Assembly (NCBI GenBank): GCA_005473895.2 | Contig: SRJI02000023.1 | Coordinates: forward strand, 1 to 64,000 | Source of the DNA: Carideicomes alvinocaridis | GTDB lineage: Bacteria; Pseudomonadota; Alphaproteobacteria; Rhodobacterales; Rhodobacteraceae | Direction of reading: 5' to 3' | Length of the DNA: 64,000 nt | In this document: positions 26,282 through 35,346 of the stretch, piece by piece | Layout of the letters: each line of letters starts with the position of its first letter | How positions within the stretch are numbered: the stretch's first letter is position 1 | Position numbers and translations under genes: made by a program | The notes under the pieces: generated by a model | What the model was told of the DNA's origin: nothing | Databases searched by the model: none | Seen by the model: the letters and a program-made list of their open reading frames with translations, nothing else

Positions 26282-27148
26282 TCAGATCGCGGTCTTGAGG
26301 CTCTCGTCGAGATAGATCTCGCGCAGCCGTGCCGCGACGGGGCCCGGCTTGCCGTCGCCCAGCCGGGTGCCGTCGATCGACACGACCGGCATCACGAAGG
26401 CGCTGGCCGAGGTGACGAAGGCTTCGTCCGCCGCCTTGGCCTCGTCGATGGTGAAGGCGCGCTCCTCCACCTCCATCTGCGCCTCGCGGGCAAAGCGCAG
26501 TACTGCGGCGCGGGTGATGCCGTGCAGGATGTCGTTGGACAGGTTGCGGGTCACGATCCGCCCGCCCTTGACGATATAGGCGTTGTTCGAGGTGCCCTCG
26601 GTCACCAGCCCGCTTTCCTCGACCATCCAGGCATCGTCCGCGCCGGCCTTCTTGGCCATCATCTTGCCCATCGAGGGATAGAGCAGCTGCACCGTCTTGA
26701 TGTCGCGCCGCCCCCAGCGCAGGTCGTCGATGGAGATCACCTTGAGCCCGGTCTGCGCCTGCGGGCTCTGCGCCAGCCCCGGCTTGGACTGGGTGAACAG
26801 AACCACTGTCGGTGCGGTCGAGCCCGGCTCGGGGAAGGCGAAGTCGCGGTCGCCGGGATTGCCGCGGGTGATCTGCAGGTAGATCATCCCGTCCGTGATG
26901 TCGTTGCGGCGGACCATCTCGCGGTGGATCGCCAGCAGCGCGTCGCGGTCGAGGGGGCTCTCCATCTCCAGTTCGGAGAGCGAGCGTTCCAGCCGCTTGG
27001 CGTGGCCGTCGAAATCGATCAGCTTGCCGCCCAGCACGCTGGTCACCTCGTAGACACCGTCCGCCATGAGGAAGCCGCGGTCGAAGACCGAGACGGTCGC
27101 GTCTTCTTCCGGCAGGTAGTCGCCGTTCACGTATACAATCCGGCTCAT
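26282..27148 (-). CDS. dat: D-amino acid aminotransferase (PLP fold class IV)
   Basis: A 288-residue transaminase that exchanges amino groups between D-amino acids and 2-oxo acids, typically D-Ala + 2-oxoglutarate to pyruvate + D-Glu. Lys151 in RRDIKTVQLL is the PLP Lys, Glu184 lies in VTEGTSNNAY, and SVFDRGFLMADGVYE is the class IV opening. The ATG at 27148 is favoured over 27154 since AAAGGA is 8 nt before it. It lies 33 bp after dgcA and is last in the operon, so it probably feeds D-Glu to DgcN/DgcA. A branched-chain-type class IV enzyme is the alternative. Confidence 0.85.
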   Translation of the reverse strand: MSRIVYVNGDYLPEEDATVSVFDRGFLMADGVYEVTSVLGGKLIDFDGHAKRLERSLSELEMESPLDRDALLAIHREMVRRNDITDGMIYLQITRGNPGDRDFAFPEPGSTAPTVVLFTQSKPGLAQSPQAQTGLKVISIDDLRWGRRDIKTVQLLYPSMGKMMAKKAGADDAWMVEESGLVTEGTSNNAYIVKGGRIVTRNLSNDILHGITRAAVLRFAREAQMEVEERAFTIDEAKAADEAFVTSASAFVMPVVSIDGTRLGDGKPGPVAARLREIYLDESLKTAI

Positions 27149-27181
27149 CGCCATCGTCCTTTCCTGTCCCGGGCCCGCGCC

Positions 27182-28147
27182 CTACCCCCAGAGCGCCGCG
27201 GCGGAGGGGTGGACCCCCTCGGCATTGTACTCGAGCGGCGCGTCACGGTCTTCCGCCAGCAGGAGCGGGCCGTCAAGGTCGGTGACCTCCGCCCCCTGGG
27301 CCAGCAGCACCGCCGGCGCCATGGCGAGGCTCGAGCCCACCATGCAGCCGACCATGACCTTGTAGCCCTCGGCCCGCGCCGCCTCGCGCAGGGCGAGCGC
27401 CTCGGTCAGGCCGCCGGTCTTGTCCAGCTTGATGTTCACCATGTCGTACTTGCCGTCGATCCCGGGCAGGCTGGCGCGGTCATGGCAGGATTCGTCGGCG
27501 CAGACCGGCAGCGGGCGGTCGATCTCCGCCAGCATCCCGTCCTCGCCGGCGGGCAGCGGCTGTTCCACCATCTCCACGCCGAGGCGCAGCAGGTGCGGCG
27601 CCAGCTCGCCATAGACCTCGGCGGACCAGCCCTCGTTGGCATCGACGATGATCCGCGATTTCGGCGCGCCCTCGCGCACCGCCTCCAGCCGGGCCATGTC
27701 GTCGGGCGTGCCCAGCTTGATCTTCAGCAGCGGCCGGTGGGCATGTTTCGCGGCCGAGGCGCGCATCTGCTCGGGCTCGGCCAGCGACAGGGTATAGGCG
27801 GTGATCACCGGGCCGGGAGCGGACAGCCCCGCCAGCTCCCAGGCGCGTTTGCCCGCGCGCTTCGCCTCCAGGTCCCAGAGCGCGCAGTCGACGGCATTGC
27901 GCGCCGCGCCCGCCGGCAGCAGCTCTTGCAGCGCGGCCCGGTCGAAACGCTCCGGCAGGCCCTCGATCTCGGCGGTGACCGAATCCAGCGTTTCGTCGTA
28001 GCGCGCATAGGGCACGCATTCGCCCCGGCCCGTCACGTCGCCATCGGTGACCCGCACCGTCAGCACCTTCGCCTCGGTGCGCGACCCGCGCGAGATGGTA
28101 AAGACCTCCGCCAGCCGGAAGACGTCCCGCGAAACCTCGACCTTCAT
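27182..28147 (-). CDS. dgcA: Enolase-superfamily racemase DgcA (N-acetyl-D-glutamate racemase / dipeptide epimerase family)
   Basis: A 321-residue enzyme of the muconate-cycloisomerase/dipeptide-epimerase subgroup. The catalytic Lys pair is represented by LLKIKLG and NIKLDKTGG; metal ligands are in IVDANEGW, MVEQPLP and VCADESCHD. Next to dgcN the best call is N-acetyl-D-Glu racemase (DgcA), which makes N-acetyl-L-Glu. L-Ala-D/L-Glu epimerase is the older annotation for the same group. A repeat element and only 74 bp separate it from dgcN. Confidence 0.83.
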   Translation of the reverse strand: MKVEVSRDVFRLAEVFTISRGSRTEAKVLTVRVTDGDVTGRGECVPYARYDETLDSVTAEIEGLPERFDRAALQELLPAGAARNAVDCALWDLEAKRAGKRAWELAGLSAPGPVITAYTLSLAEPEQMRASAAKHAHRPLLKIKLGTPDDMARLEAVREGAPKSRIIVDANEGWSAEVYGELAPHLLRLGVEMVEQPLPAGEDGMLAEIDRPLPVCADESCHDRASLPGIDGKYDMVNIKLDKTGGLTEALALREAARAEGYKVMVGCMVGSSLAMAPAVLLAQGAEVTDLDGPLLLAEDRDAPLEYNAEGVHPSAAALWG

Positions 28148-28158
28148 CGCGCGGCTCC

Positions 28159-28191
28159 CTTCATCTTGCCCAAAAAACTCCCGCCGGAGGC
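28159..28191 (-). repeat. Gene-end repeat, copy 4 (diverged type, after dgcN)
   Basis: On the minus strand it begins GCCTCCGGCGGGAGTTTTTT and ends GGGCAAGATGAAG, 30 bp after the dgcN stop and immediately before the dgcA start. CTCC-GGCG-GGAG plus six T may act as an intra-operon attenuator. Confidence 0.7.
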
Positions 28192-28221
28192 ATTCCCCCG
28201 GCGGCCACGGGCGTCAGCCTC

Positions 28222-29223
28222 TCAGATCGCCGCGACGGCGTCCACAAGCGCCGTGCACCCGAAGCGGTAGGGGTCGGTCGCCGGCAGGCCCATCCGCTGC
28301 TCAACCTCCGAGAGGTAGGCGCGCGCCTCGTCCTCGGACATGTGCTGCGTGTTCACCGCGACGCCCACGACCTGGCAGTCCGGGTTGCCCACGCGGGCCA
28401 TGAGCAGCGCCGCGTCGCGCACCTCTTCGAGGCTGGGGAGCTTGTAATCCGGCAGGCCGCGCATGTGCTCGCGGGTGGGCTCGTGGCAGATCACCAGCGC
28501 ATCGGGCTGGCCGCCATGGATCAGCGCCAGCGTGACCCCGGAATAGGAGACGTGGAACAGGCTGCCCTGCCCCTCGATCACGTCCCAGTGGTCCTCGTCA
28601 TTGTCGGGTGTCAGCCACTCGATGGAGCCCGCCATGAAGTCCGCGATCACGGCATCCAGCGGCACGCCGTCGCCGGTGATCAGGATGCCGGTCTGGCCGG
28701 TCGCGCGGAACGAGGATTTCATCCCCCGCTCCTTCATCTCGCGATCCATGGCCAGCGCGGTGTACATCTTGCCGACGGAGCAATCGGTGCCCACGGCCAG
28801 CAGGCGCTTGCCGCGGCGCTTCTTGCCGTCGGCGATGGGATACTTGACCGAGGGCACGCGCACGTCGTGGAGCGTCCGGCCGCAGGCCTTGGCGACCTCC
28901 ACCAGGTCCGGTTCGTCGCGCAGCAGGTTGTGCAGGCCCGACGCAATGTCAAAGCCCTCTTCCAGCGCCTGGATCAGCACCTTCTTCCACGCCTGGGAGA
29001 TCACGCCGCCGCGGTTGGCCACGCCGATCACCAGCGTCTTGGCGCCTGCCTCCTTCGCCGCCGCAAGGTCCATGTCGGGCAGCTTCAGGTCGGCCTTGCA
29101 GCCCTCCATCCGGAACTGGCCCACGGCATTGTCCGGGCGCCAGTCCTTGATCCCCTGCGCCACCTTGGCGGCCAGTTGGTCGGGGGCGTCCCCGAGGAAC
29201 AGCAGGTAGGGGGTCTGGATCAT
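28222..29223 (-). CDS. dgcN: DUF1611 protein DgcN (D-glutamate N-acetyltransferase)
   Basis: A 333-residue P-loop protein. An N-terminal Rossmann-like domain (TLVIGVANRGGVI) is followed by a P-loop motif (VGTDCSVGKMYTALAMDREM) and RATGQTGILITGDGVPLDAV. DUF1611 members paired with DgcA acetylate D-Glu from acetyl-CoA in marine bacteria. The ATG at 29223 follows AGGAGATTGAG. It is first gene of the dgcN-dgcA-dat operon, divergent from malyl-CoA lyase. Confidence 0.85.
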   Translation of the reverse strand: MIQTPYLLFLGDAPDQLAAKVAQGIKDWRPDNAVGQFRMEGCKADLKLPDMDLAAAKEAGAKTLVIGVANRGGVISQAWKKVLIQALEEGFDIASGLHNLLRDEPDLVEVAKACGRTLHDVRVPSVKYPIADGKKRRGKRLLAVGTDCSVGKMYTALAMDREMKERGMKSSFRATGQTGILITGDGVPLDAVIADFMAGSIEWLTPDNDEDHWDVIEGQGSLFHVSYSGVTLALIHGGQPDALVICHEPTREHMRGLPDYKLPSLEEVRDAALLMARVGNPDCQVVGVAVNTQHMSEDEARAYLSEVEQRMGLPATDPYRFGCTALVDAVAAI

Positions 29224-29494
29224 CTCAATCTCCTTTCGGCTCCGCGCGAGCATGAAGGTAAGGCATGCGAACCTTATCTCAAATCGCAAGCCCCACCGGC
29301 CCTGCGCAAGACGAATTCGCCCGTCAAACCTCCAATGCACCGAAGAATCTTGCATTCATCGCCCGCCACGCCGCAGAAATCGGCAGCCGGCCCGCGACCT
29401 GACAGCCCGCGCTGCAGGGCAGCAGGGTCCGCGCAGGCGCAGAAATCGCTTGCGAGCGCATGCGCAATAAAATAGCCATCCGGCAACATGTTTC

Positions 29495-29509
29495 CGTAAT
29501 TTCCTTACG
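29495..29509. promoter_or_regulatory. Inverted repeat before malyl-CoA lyase
   Basis: CGTAA (29495-29499), TTTCC, TTACG (29505-29509), ending 13 bp before the ATG at 29523. A looser pair, TAAGG (29259-29263) and CCTTA (29272-29276), lies near the dgcN start. The 299-bp divergent gap is AT-richer than its surroundings and must hold both promoters. Confidence 0.35.
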
Positions 29510-29522
29510 CAAAGGATCGCCA

Positions 29523-30479
29523 ATGTCCTTCCGCATTCAGCCCACGCCGCCGGCCCGCCCGAATCGCTGCCAGCTGTTCGGCCCCGGCTCGCGCCCCGCG
29601 ATCTTCGAGAAGATGGCCGGCAGCGCGGCGGACGTGATCAACCTGGATCTCGAGGACAGCGTGTCGCCCGACGACAAGGACAAGGCGCGCGACAACATCA
29701 TCGCGGCCATCGGCGACGTGGATTGGGGGCAGAAGACGCTCTCGGTCCGGATCAACGGGCTGGATACGCCCTACTGGTACCGCGACGTGGTCGAGTTGCT
29801 GGAGCGTGCCTCCGACCGGCTGGACATGATCATGATCCCCAAGGTGGGCTGCGCGGCGGATGTCTACGCGGTGGACGCGCTGGCAACGGCGGTGGAGCGG
29901 GCGAAGGGACGCGAGAAGAAGATCGCCTTCGAGGTCATCATCGAAAGCGCCGCGGGCATCGCCCACGTGGAAGAGATCGCCGCCAGCTCTCCCCGGATGC
30001 AGGCCATGAGCCTCGGCGCCGCGGATTTTGCCGCCTCCATGGGCATGGCCACCACCGGCATCGGCGGCACGCAGGAGAATTACTACATGCTCCACGACGG
30101 GGCGAAGCACTGGTCCGACCCGTGGCATTGGGCGCAGACGGCCATCGTCGCCGCCTGCCGCACCCATGGCGTGCTGCCGGTGGACGGCCCCTTCGGCGAT
30201 TTCTCGGACGACGACGGCTTCCGCGCGCAGGCGCTGCGCTCGGCCACGCTGGGCATGGTGGGGAAATGGGCGATCCACCCGAAACAGGTGGCGCTTGCCA
30301 ACGAGGTCTTCACCCCCACCGAGGCCGCGGTGACCGAGGCGCGCGAGATCCTCGCCGCCATGGAAGAGGCGCGCGCCAAGGGCGAGGGCGCCACGGTCTA
30401 CAAGGGCCGTCTGGTGGACATCGCCTCGATCAAGCAGGCCGAGGTGATCGTGCGCCAGGCCGAGATGATCGCCGGCTGA
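29523..30479 (+). CDS. mcl1: L-malyl-CoA / beta-methylmalyl-CoA lyase
   Basis: A 318-residue HpcH/HpaI-aldolase-family enzyme, the exact length of the Rhodobacter enzyme. It splits malyl-CoA to acetyl-CoA + glyoxylate and methylmalyl-CoA to propionyl-CoA + glyoxylate (ethylmalonyl-CoA pathway, C1 or propionate metabolism). The metal and CoA regions DVINLDLEDSVSPDDKDKAR, IIESAAGIAHVEEIA and GAADFAASMGM are intact. The start at 29523 gives the usual MSFRIQPTPPARPNRCQLFG. Confidence 0.94.
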   Translation: MSFRIQPTPPARPNRCQLFGPGSRPAIFEKMAGSAADVINLDLEDSVSPDDKDKARDNIIAAIGDVDWGQKTLSVRINGLDTPYWYRDVVELLERASDRLDMIMIPKVGCAADVYAVDALATAVERAKGREKKIAFEVIIESAAGIAHVEEIAASSPRMQAMSLGAADFAASMGMATTGIGGTQENYYMLHDGAKHWSDPWHWAQTAIVAACRTHGVLPVDGPFGDFSDDDGFRAQALRSATLGMVGKWAIHPKQVALANEVFTPTEAAVTEAREILAAMEEARAKGEGATVYKGRLVDIASIKQAEVIVRQAEMIAG

Positions 30480-30515
30480 CCGCGCCTCCGGTTCGGGGCG
30501 GGGTCACGCCCCCGG

Positions 30516-31901
30516 TTAGCCGAAGATCGTGGCGTAGGCCACCACCCACAGGCTCATCACCAGCCCGCAGACCAGGGCGAAAAGTCCGTTCCAGCGCCAG
30601 CCGACCTGGTGCGCCTCGACGCGACCGAAATCGCCGATCAGCAGCGTCGTCGCGGTGAAGGGCGAGGTGGCCCCGGCGATGGTCCAGCCGGCGGTGATCG
30701 CGATGACAACCGCGGCCGGGGCGATGCCCATCTGGTCCGGCGTCGGGATCAGCGGTGCCAGCAGCGTGACCGCGAGGATCGGGTTCATGCCGAGCTGACC
30801 GCAAAGCGGGATCACCCAGACCAGCGCCACGAGAACCACCCAGACCGGCAGCGCCTCGGGATGGAGCCCGGCCGATTTCACCAGCGGGACCAGTAGCGGC
30901 GCGCCCACCGTGCCGATATAGCCCGCCATCATCAGCAGCACGATCTGGCCCTCCGCTTCCGACAGGCCGCGCAGGAAGGCGGTCAGCCGCGCGCCCAGCC
31001 GCGCCTCGCCGGCCGGGGCGCCGCGGGACTGGATCGCGGCCCAGCAGACGGCCACCAGCGGCACCAGCAAGGCAACGATGCCGACGATGCGCACCTCGGT
31101 CGCGGCGTGCAACACAAAGACCCCGGTGCCGAGGATGGCCATCAGCACCAGCAGCGGCGACAGCAGCAGCCAGGATCCCTCCGGGTCGCGCTGCGGCGGC
31201 GGGTTGCTGACGCGCGGCTTGAAGATCGTGTCCAGCGCCCAGCCGATACCCATCATGGTCAGGCCCGAGACCAGCCCGGGCAGGGCCGAGGCGCCCCAGC
31301 TCGCCCCCTCCACCAGCGAGGTGGAGATTGCCATGGAAAAGGCCAGCGGCGACCAGGCCAGTGACGAGACGAAGCCCCGCTGGATCGCCAGCAGCATCCG
31401 GCGGCGGCGGATGTCGCGGATCCGCTCGTCCGTGTCGTGCTGGACCGAGGCGGCGGCGAGGCTGCCCAGCAGCACGATGGCGCCGTAGTTCAGCACCAGC
31501 GCGAAAAGGTGGCCGCCCAGCGTCATCGCCAGGTAGCGCTTGGGCGGCGGCTGCCCGGCGAGGAAGGCGCCGCCCTTCTGGATCGAGGGCGATTCCGCCG
31601 CCGCCTCCCGCAGGGTCGAGAGGGCGACGTAGAAGCCGGCGATGAAGGCGGCGGTGTCGATCCCGCGCAGCACCGTGTCGGTCCAGTCCGGATCGGTCAA
31701 CGCCAGCCACGCGGTCAGCCCGGCCCCCACCACGACGAAGAGCTGCCGGGAAAGGCGCACGCGGGGGGTCAGCAGGATCAGCGTGCCGACCGCCAGGCAG
31801 CGCAGGACCGGCGCCACGAGCCCGAGGCCCCATTCGTCGAGAATGACCAGGAATGTCAGCAGCGCGAGCAGGGGCCCGACCGCGCGGTCGGCAAATGCCA
31901 T
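30516..31901 (-). CDS. Polytopic membrane protein, probable carboxylate/ion carrier
   Basis: A 461-residue protein with about 12 hydrophobic segments and internal twofold symmetry: helix-break stretches [20 protein letters not shown] in the first half and [18 protein letters not shown] in the second resemble the Ser/Thr-rich hairpins of the ion-transporter superfamily (DASS/ArsB/CitM). A cytoplasmic basic loop ([14 protein letters not shown]) lies between. The substrate is unknown. It is convergent with mcl1 and divergent from ilvD. Confidence 0.65.
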   Translation of the reverse strand: MAFADRAVGPLLALLTFLVILDEWGLGLVAPVLRCLAVGTLILLTPRVRLSRQLFVVVGAGLTAWLALTDPDWTDTVLRGIDTAAFIAGFYVALSTLREAAAESPSIQKGGAFLAGQPPPKRYLAMTLGGHLFALVLNYGAIVLLGSLAAASVQHDTDERIRDIRRRRMLLAIQRGFVSSLAWSPLAFSMAISTSLVEGASWGASALPGLVSGLTMMGIGWALDTIFKPRVSNPPPQRDPEGSWLLLSPLLVLMAILGTGVFVLHAATEVRIVGIVALLVPLVAVCWAAIQSRGAPAGEARLGARLTAFLRGLSEAEGQIVLLMMAGYIGTVGAPLLVPLVKSAGLHPEALPVWVVLVALVWVIPLCGQLGMNPILAVTLLAPLIPTPDQMGIAPAAVVIAITAGWTIAGATSPFTATTLLIGDFGRVEAHQVGWRWNGLFALVCGLVMSLWVVAYATIFG

Positions 31902-32055
31902 GAAACGTCCTTCGGTTCGGCCTCCCTGCCGCTTAATGGCCGCTCGCGCCGTCCGGTGCAAGACGCGCGCCCGCGGCCCGGCCTCGTGCCGCCCGCGATG
32001 GACGCCGCCGCGATCTGGCGCTAAACCCGTCCGGCAATCGCGAAGGAGTCCGCCG

Positions 32056-33885
32056 ATGCCCGCCTACCGTTCCCGCACCACCACCCATGGCCGCAACATG
32101 GCCGGCGCCCGCGGATTGTGGCGCGCCACCGGGATGAAGGACGACGATTTCGGCAAGCCGATCATCGCCATCGTGAACTCCTTCACCCAGTTCGTGCCGG
32201 GCCATGTCCACCTCAAGGACCTGGGCCAGATGGTCGCCCGCGAGGTGGAAAAGGCCGGCGGCGTCGCCAAGGAATTCAACACCATCGCGGTGGATGACGG
32301 CATCGCCATGGGCCATGACGGGATGCTCTATTCGCTCCCCTCGCGGGAGATCATCGCGGATTCCGTGGAATACATGGTCAACGCCCATTGCGCCGACGCC
32401 ATGGTCTGCATCTCCAACTGCGACAAGATCACCCCGGGCATGCTGATGGCGGCCATGCGGCTGAATATCCCCGTGGTCTTCGTTTCCGGCGGGCCGATGG
32501 AGGCGGGCAAGGTCCAGTGGGACGGCGAGGAACGCGCGCTCGACCTGGTGGACGCCATGGTGGCCGCGGCCGATGACAGCGTGTCGGATGAGCAGGTGGC
32601 GGCGATCGAACGCTCCGCCTGCCCGACCTGCGGCTCGTGCTCCGGCATGTTCACCGCGAATTCCATGAACTGCCTCACCGAGGCGCTGGGCCTTGCCCTG
32701 CCCGGCAACGGCTCGACGCTGGCCACCCATGCGGACCGGCAGCGGCTGTTCGTCGAGGCCGGCCACCTGATCGTCGACCTCGCCCGGCGGCATTACGAGC
32801 AGGACGATTATTCCGTCCTGCCCCGGAACATCGCCACGGTCCCGGCCTTCGCCAATGCCATGACGCTGGACATCGCCATGGGCGGCTCCACCAACACGGT
32901 GCTGCACCTGCTGGCCGCCGCCAACGAGGGGGAGGTCGATTTCGACATGGCCGATATCGACGCGCTGTCCCGCAAGGTGCCGGTGCTGTGCAAGGTCGCC
33001 CCGGCCAAGGCCGACGTCCACATGGAGGACGTGCACCGCGCCGGCGGCATCATGGCGATCCTGGGCGAGCTCGACCGCGCGGGCCTGCTGGATACTTCCG
33101 TGGGCTCGGTCCATGCCGCGAACCTTGGCGAGGCGCTGGACCGCTGGGACGTGGTGCGCAGCGAGAGCGCCTCGGTCCACGATTTCTACCGCGCGGCGCC
33201 GGGGGGCGTGCCGTCGCAGACCGCCTTCAGCCAGGATCGCCGCTTTGCCGAGCTGGATCTCGACCGCGAGGGCGGGGTGATCCGCGACGCGGACCATGCC
33301 TTCTCCAAGGATGGCGGGCTGGCGGTGCTCTACGGCAACCTCGCCGAGGAAGGCTGCATCGTGAAGACCGCGGGGGTCGACGAGTCGATCCTCACCTTCA
33401 CCGGCCCCGCGCGCATCTTCGAGAGCCAGGACAGCGCCGTCTCGGCCATCCTGACCGGCAAGGTCCACGAGGGCGACGTGGTGCTCATCCGTTACGAGGG
33501 GCCGCGCGGCGGGCCGGGGATGCAGGAAATGCTCTATCCCACCTCCTACCTGAAATCGAAGGGGCTGGGGAAAACCTGCGCGCTGGTCACCGACGGCCGC
33601 TTCTCGGGCGGCTCCTCGGGCCTGTCGATCGGCCATGTCTCGCCCGAAGCGGCCGAGGGCGGGGCGATCGGGCTGGTGGAAGAGGGCGACCGGATCGAGA
33701 TCGACATCCCGAACCGGTCCATCCGGCTGGCCGTGGACGACGCGGTGCTGGCCGACCGCCGGCTGAAGCGCGACGAGAAGGGCTGGCAGCCCGACGAGCA
33801 GCGCAAGCGCAAGGTGTCGAAGGCGCTCAAGGCCTATGCCGCGATGACCACCAGCGCGGCCAAGGGGGCTGTGCGGCAGATCTGA
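32056..33885 (+). CDS. ilvD: Dihydroxy-acid dehydratase
   Basis: A 609-residue enzyme converting 2,3-dihydroxy-isovalerate (or 3-methylvalerate) to the 2-oxo acid in branched-chain amino-acid synthesis. Fe-S ligand candidates are Cys122 ([10 protein letters not shown]) and Cys195 ([11 protein letters not shown]), and [11 protein letters not shown] and [14 protein letters not shown] are conserved. The length is of the E. coli 4Fe-4S type. AAGGAG precedes the ATG at 32056. A gene-end repeat follows. Confidence 0.95.
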   Translation: MPAYRSRTTTHGRNMAGARGLWRATGMKDDDFGKPIIAIVNSFTQFVPGHVHLKDLGQMVAREVEKAGGVAKEFNTIAVDDGIAMGHDGMLYSLPSREIIADSVEYMVNAHCADAMVCISNCDKITPGMLMAAMRLNIPVVFVSGGPMEAGKVQWDGEERALDLVDAMVAAADDSVSDEQVAAIERSACPTCGSCSGMFTANSMNCLTEALGLALPGNGSTLATHADRQRLFVEAGHLIVDLARRHYEQDDYSVLPRNIATVPAFANAMTLDIAMGGSTNTVLHLLAAANEGEVDFDMADIDALSRKVPVLCKVAPAKADVHMEDVHRAGGIMAILGELDRAGLLDTSVGSVHAANLGEALDRWDVVRSESASVHDFYRAAPGGVPSQTAFSQDRRFAELDLDREGGVIRDADHAFSKDGGLAVLYGNLAEEGCIVKTAGVDESILTFTGPARIFESQDSAVSAILTGKVHEGDVVLIRYEGPRGGPGMQEMLYPTSYLKSKGLGKTCALVTDGRFSGGSSGLSIGHVSPEAAEGGAIGLVEEGDRIEIDIPNRSIRLAVDDAVLADRRLKRDEKGWQPDEQRKRKVSKALKAYAAMTTSAAKGAVRQI

Positions 33886-33986
33886 GATATGTGCGCGCCG
33901 TTGGCGTCACGGCTCTGACGCTTGAGCCTGCCGGGGTCCTGCCCGGCAGGTCGCGACGCCCTTTGGCAGGCCGAAGCAAGGGGGCG

Positions 33987-34047
33987 CTGCCCCCTCGTCG
34001 CTTCGCTCCTCACCCCCGGGATATTTATGGTCAGAAGAAGCGGGGGC
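33987..34047 (+). repeat. Gene-end repeat, copy 3 (extended, after ilvD)
   Basis: The core (34013-34047) reads CCCCCGGGATATTTATGG followed by TCAGAAGAAGCGGGG. The preceding 25 bp (CGTCGCTTCGCTCCT region) is also shared with the copy at 39918-39975. It lies about 100 bp after ilvD in the ilvD direction. Confidence 0.75.
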
Positions 34048-34084
34048 CTCGGGAGGCGGGACGGGGCGCGCGAGGGGGGCGGGG

Positions 34085-34408
34085 TCAGTCCCGCTTGCCC
34101 ACATTCTCCGCGAAGCTCTTCTCGAAGGCGGCCTGCTTGTCGGGTCCGGCCTCGGTCTGGTGCTGCGCCTTCCACTCGGCGAAGGGCATGCCGTAGAAGA
34201 CCTCGCGCCCCTCGTCCTTGGTCATCTCGATGCCGCGGGAATTGGCCTCTTCCTGGTACCAGCGACTCAGGCAGTTGCGGCAGAACCCGGCGAGGTTCAT
34301 CAGGTCGATGTTCTGAACGTCCGGCCGCTCCTCCATCAGGTGGCGGCGCAGGCGGCGGAAGGCGGCGGCCTCCAGCTCGAGGCGGGTCTGGTCGTCGATC
34401 TTGTCCAT
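34085..34408 (-). CDS. DUF1244-family small protein
   Basis: A 107-residue protein of unknown function widespread in alphaproteobacteria. It contains FCRNCLSRWYQEEA (two Cys three apart) and FYGMPFAEWKAQHQ. GGAGGATC precedes the ATG. It lies 16 bp downstream of the hydrolase gene and is probably cotranscribed with it. Confidence 0.8.
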   Translation of the reverse strand: MDKIDDQTRLELEAAAFRRLRRHLMEERPDVQNIDLMNLAGFCRNCLSRWYQEEANSRGIEMTKDEGREVFYGMPFAEWKAQHQTEAGPDKQAAFEKSFAENVGKRD

Positions 34409-34424
34409 GGGATCCTCCTTTGGC

Positions 34425-35201
34425 TCAGAGATCGGCATCGGCGCGCGCCGCGTCAAGCGCCGCCTCCAGCGCCGGGGCGAGACGGTCGGCCCAGGCGCGC
34501 TGTTCCGCCTCGGTGGCGATCAGGTCGTTGCGGATTTCCAGCAGAGCGTTCAGCCGTCCCTCCGCCAGGGCATGGCGGGCGATGGCGTCGCCTTCCAGGT
34601 GGCCGCCATAGGGTTCGTTCACCCCGATGCAGAGATCGCCCTGTTGCCGCAGGATGTCGGCCAGCGGATCGGTCAGCCTTGTGTCATGGCCGTGCAGCAC
34701 ACCCACATGCCAGGGCCGGGGCGGGCGGCCGCGCAGCTGGCGGGTGAAGGAATGGACCGAGACGATGATCGTGTCGTCGCGCCGCGCCGCGAGGTCGTGC
34801 AGGGCGGAATGGTAGGGGCGGTGGCAGGCCTCCAGCCGCCGCGCCACCTCGGCCGCGTCGGCATGGCGGTTGGCGGGGATGATCGTGCCGTCATAGAGCT
34901 TCATCACCAGGGTGGGGTCGTCCTCGCCCCGGTTGGGATCGATCACCAGGCGGGAGAAATTCGACAGGATCGCCGGGGCGCCGAGCCGTTCCGCCAGTGC
35001 CCGTGCGACGCCCGCGGCGCCCAGATCGTAGGCGATGTGCCGCTCCATGTCCTCTGGCGCCAGGCCCAGTGACCCGCCGTTCACCATTTGCGGCACATGG
35101 TTGGTGGCATGATCGCAGGTGATCAGCCAGCGCGACTCTCGCGTGTCGCCGACTATGTGATAGGGATGATATGTCATGGCCAGGTCAATCGCTTCGGTCA
35201 T
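34425..35201 (-). CDS. N-formylglutamate amidohydrolase-family protein
   Basis: A 258-residue zinc hydrolase-like protein. Motifs CDHATNHVPQ and VSVHSFTRQLRG hold candidate metal/active-site His residues, and GVNEPYGGHLEGDA is typical of the family. The classical reaction releases L-Glu from N-formyl-Glu (histidine breakdown); no hut genes are nearby, so the substrate may differ. The start is uncertain: an in-frame ATG at 35177 would remove 8 residues. Confidence 0.8.
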   Translation of the reverse strand: MTEAIDLAMTYHPYHIVGDTRESRWLITCDHATNHVPQMVNGGSLGLAPEDMERHIAYDLGAAGVARALAERLGAPAILSNFSRLVIDPNRGEDDPTLVMKLYDGTIIPANRHADAAEVARRLEACHRPYHSALHDLAARRDDTIIVSVHSFTRQLRGRPPRPWHVGVLHGHDTRLTDPLADILRQQGDLCIGVNEPYGGHLEGDAIARHALAEGRLNALLEIRNDLIATEAEQRAWADRLAPALEAALDAARADADL

Positions 35202-35346
35202 GTCTTAGGGCAGTTGCCCGCGAAAGGGAAATGCGCAAGAAGGGAGCGGGGCCGTTAGCGGTAACGCGCGCCCTTCCACGGCAGGCAGGCCGGAAACGGG
35301 CTGGCCGGGAACAGGTTGGCCGGAAAGCGACCGAAAGGGGCAGGAC

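Noticed and set aside
25925-28270. 781-codon plus-strand frame over the D-amino-acid operon
   Set aside because: Antisense of dat and dgcA; both minus-strand proteins carry catalytic residues and a terminator fits the minus strand.
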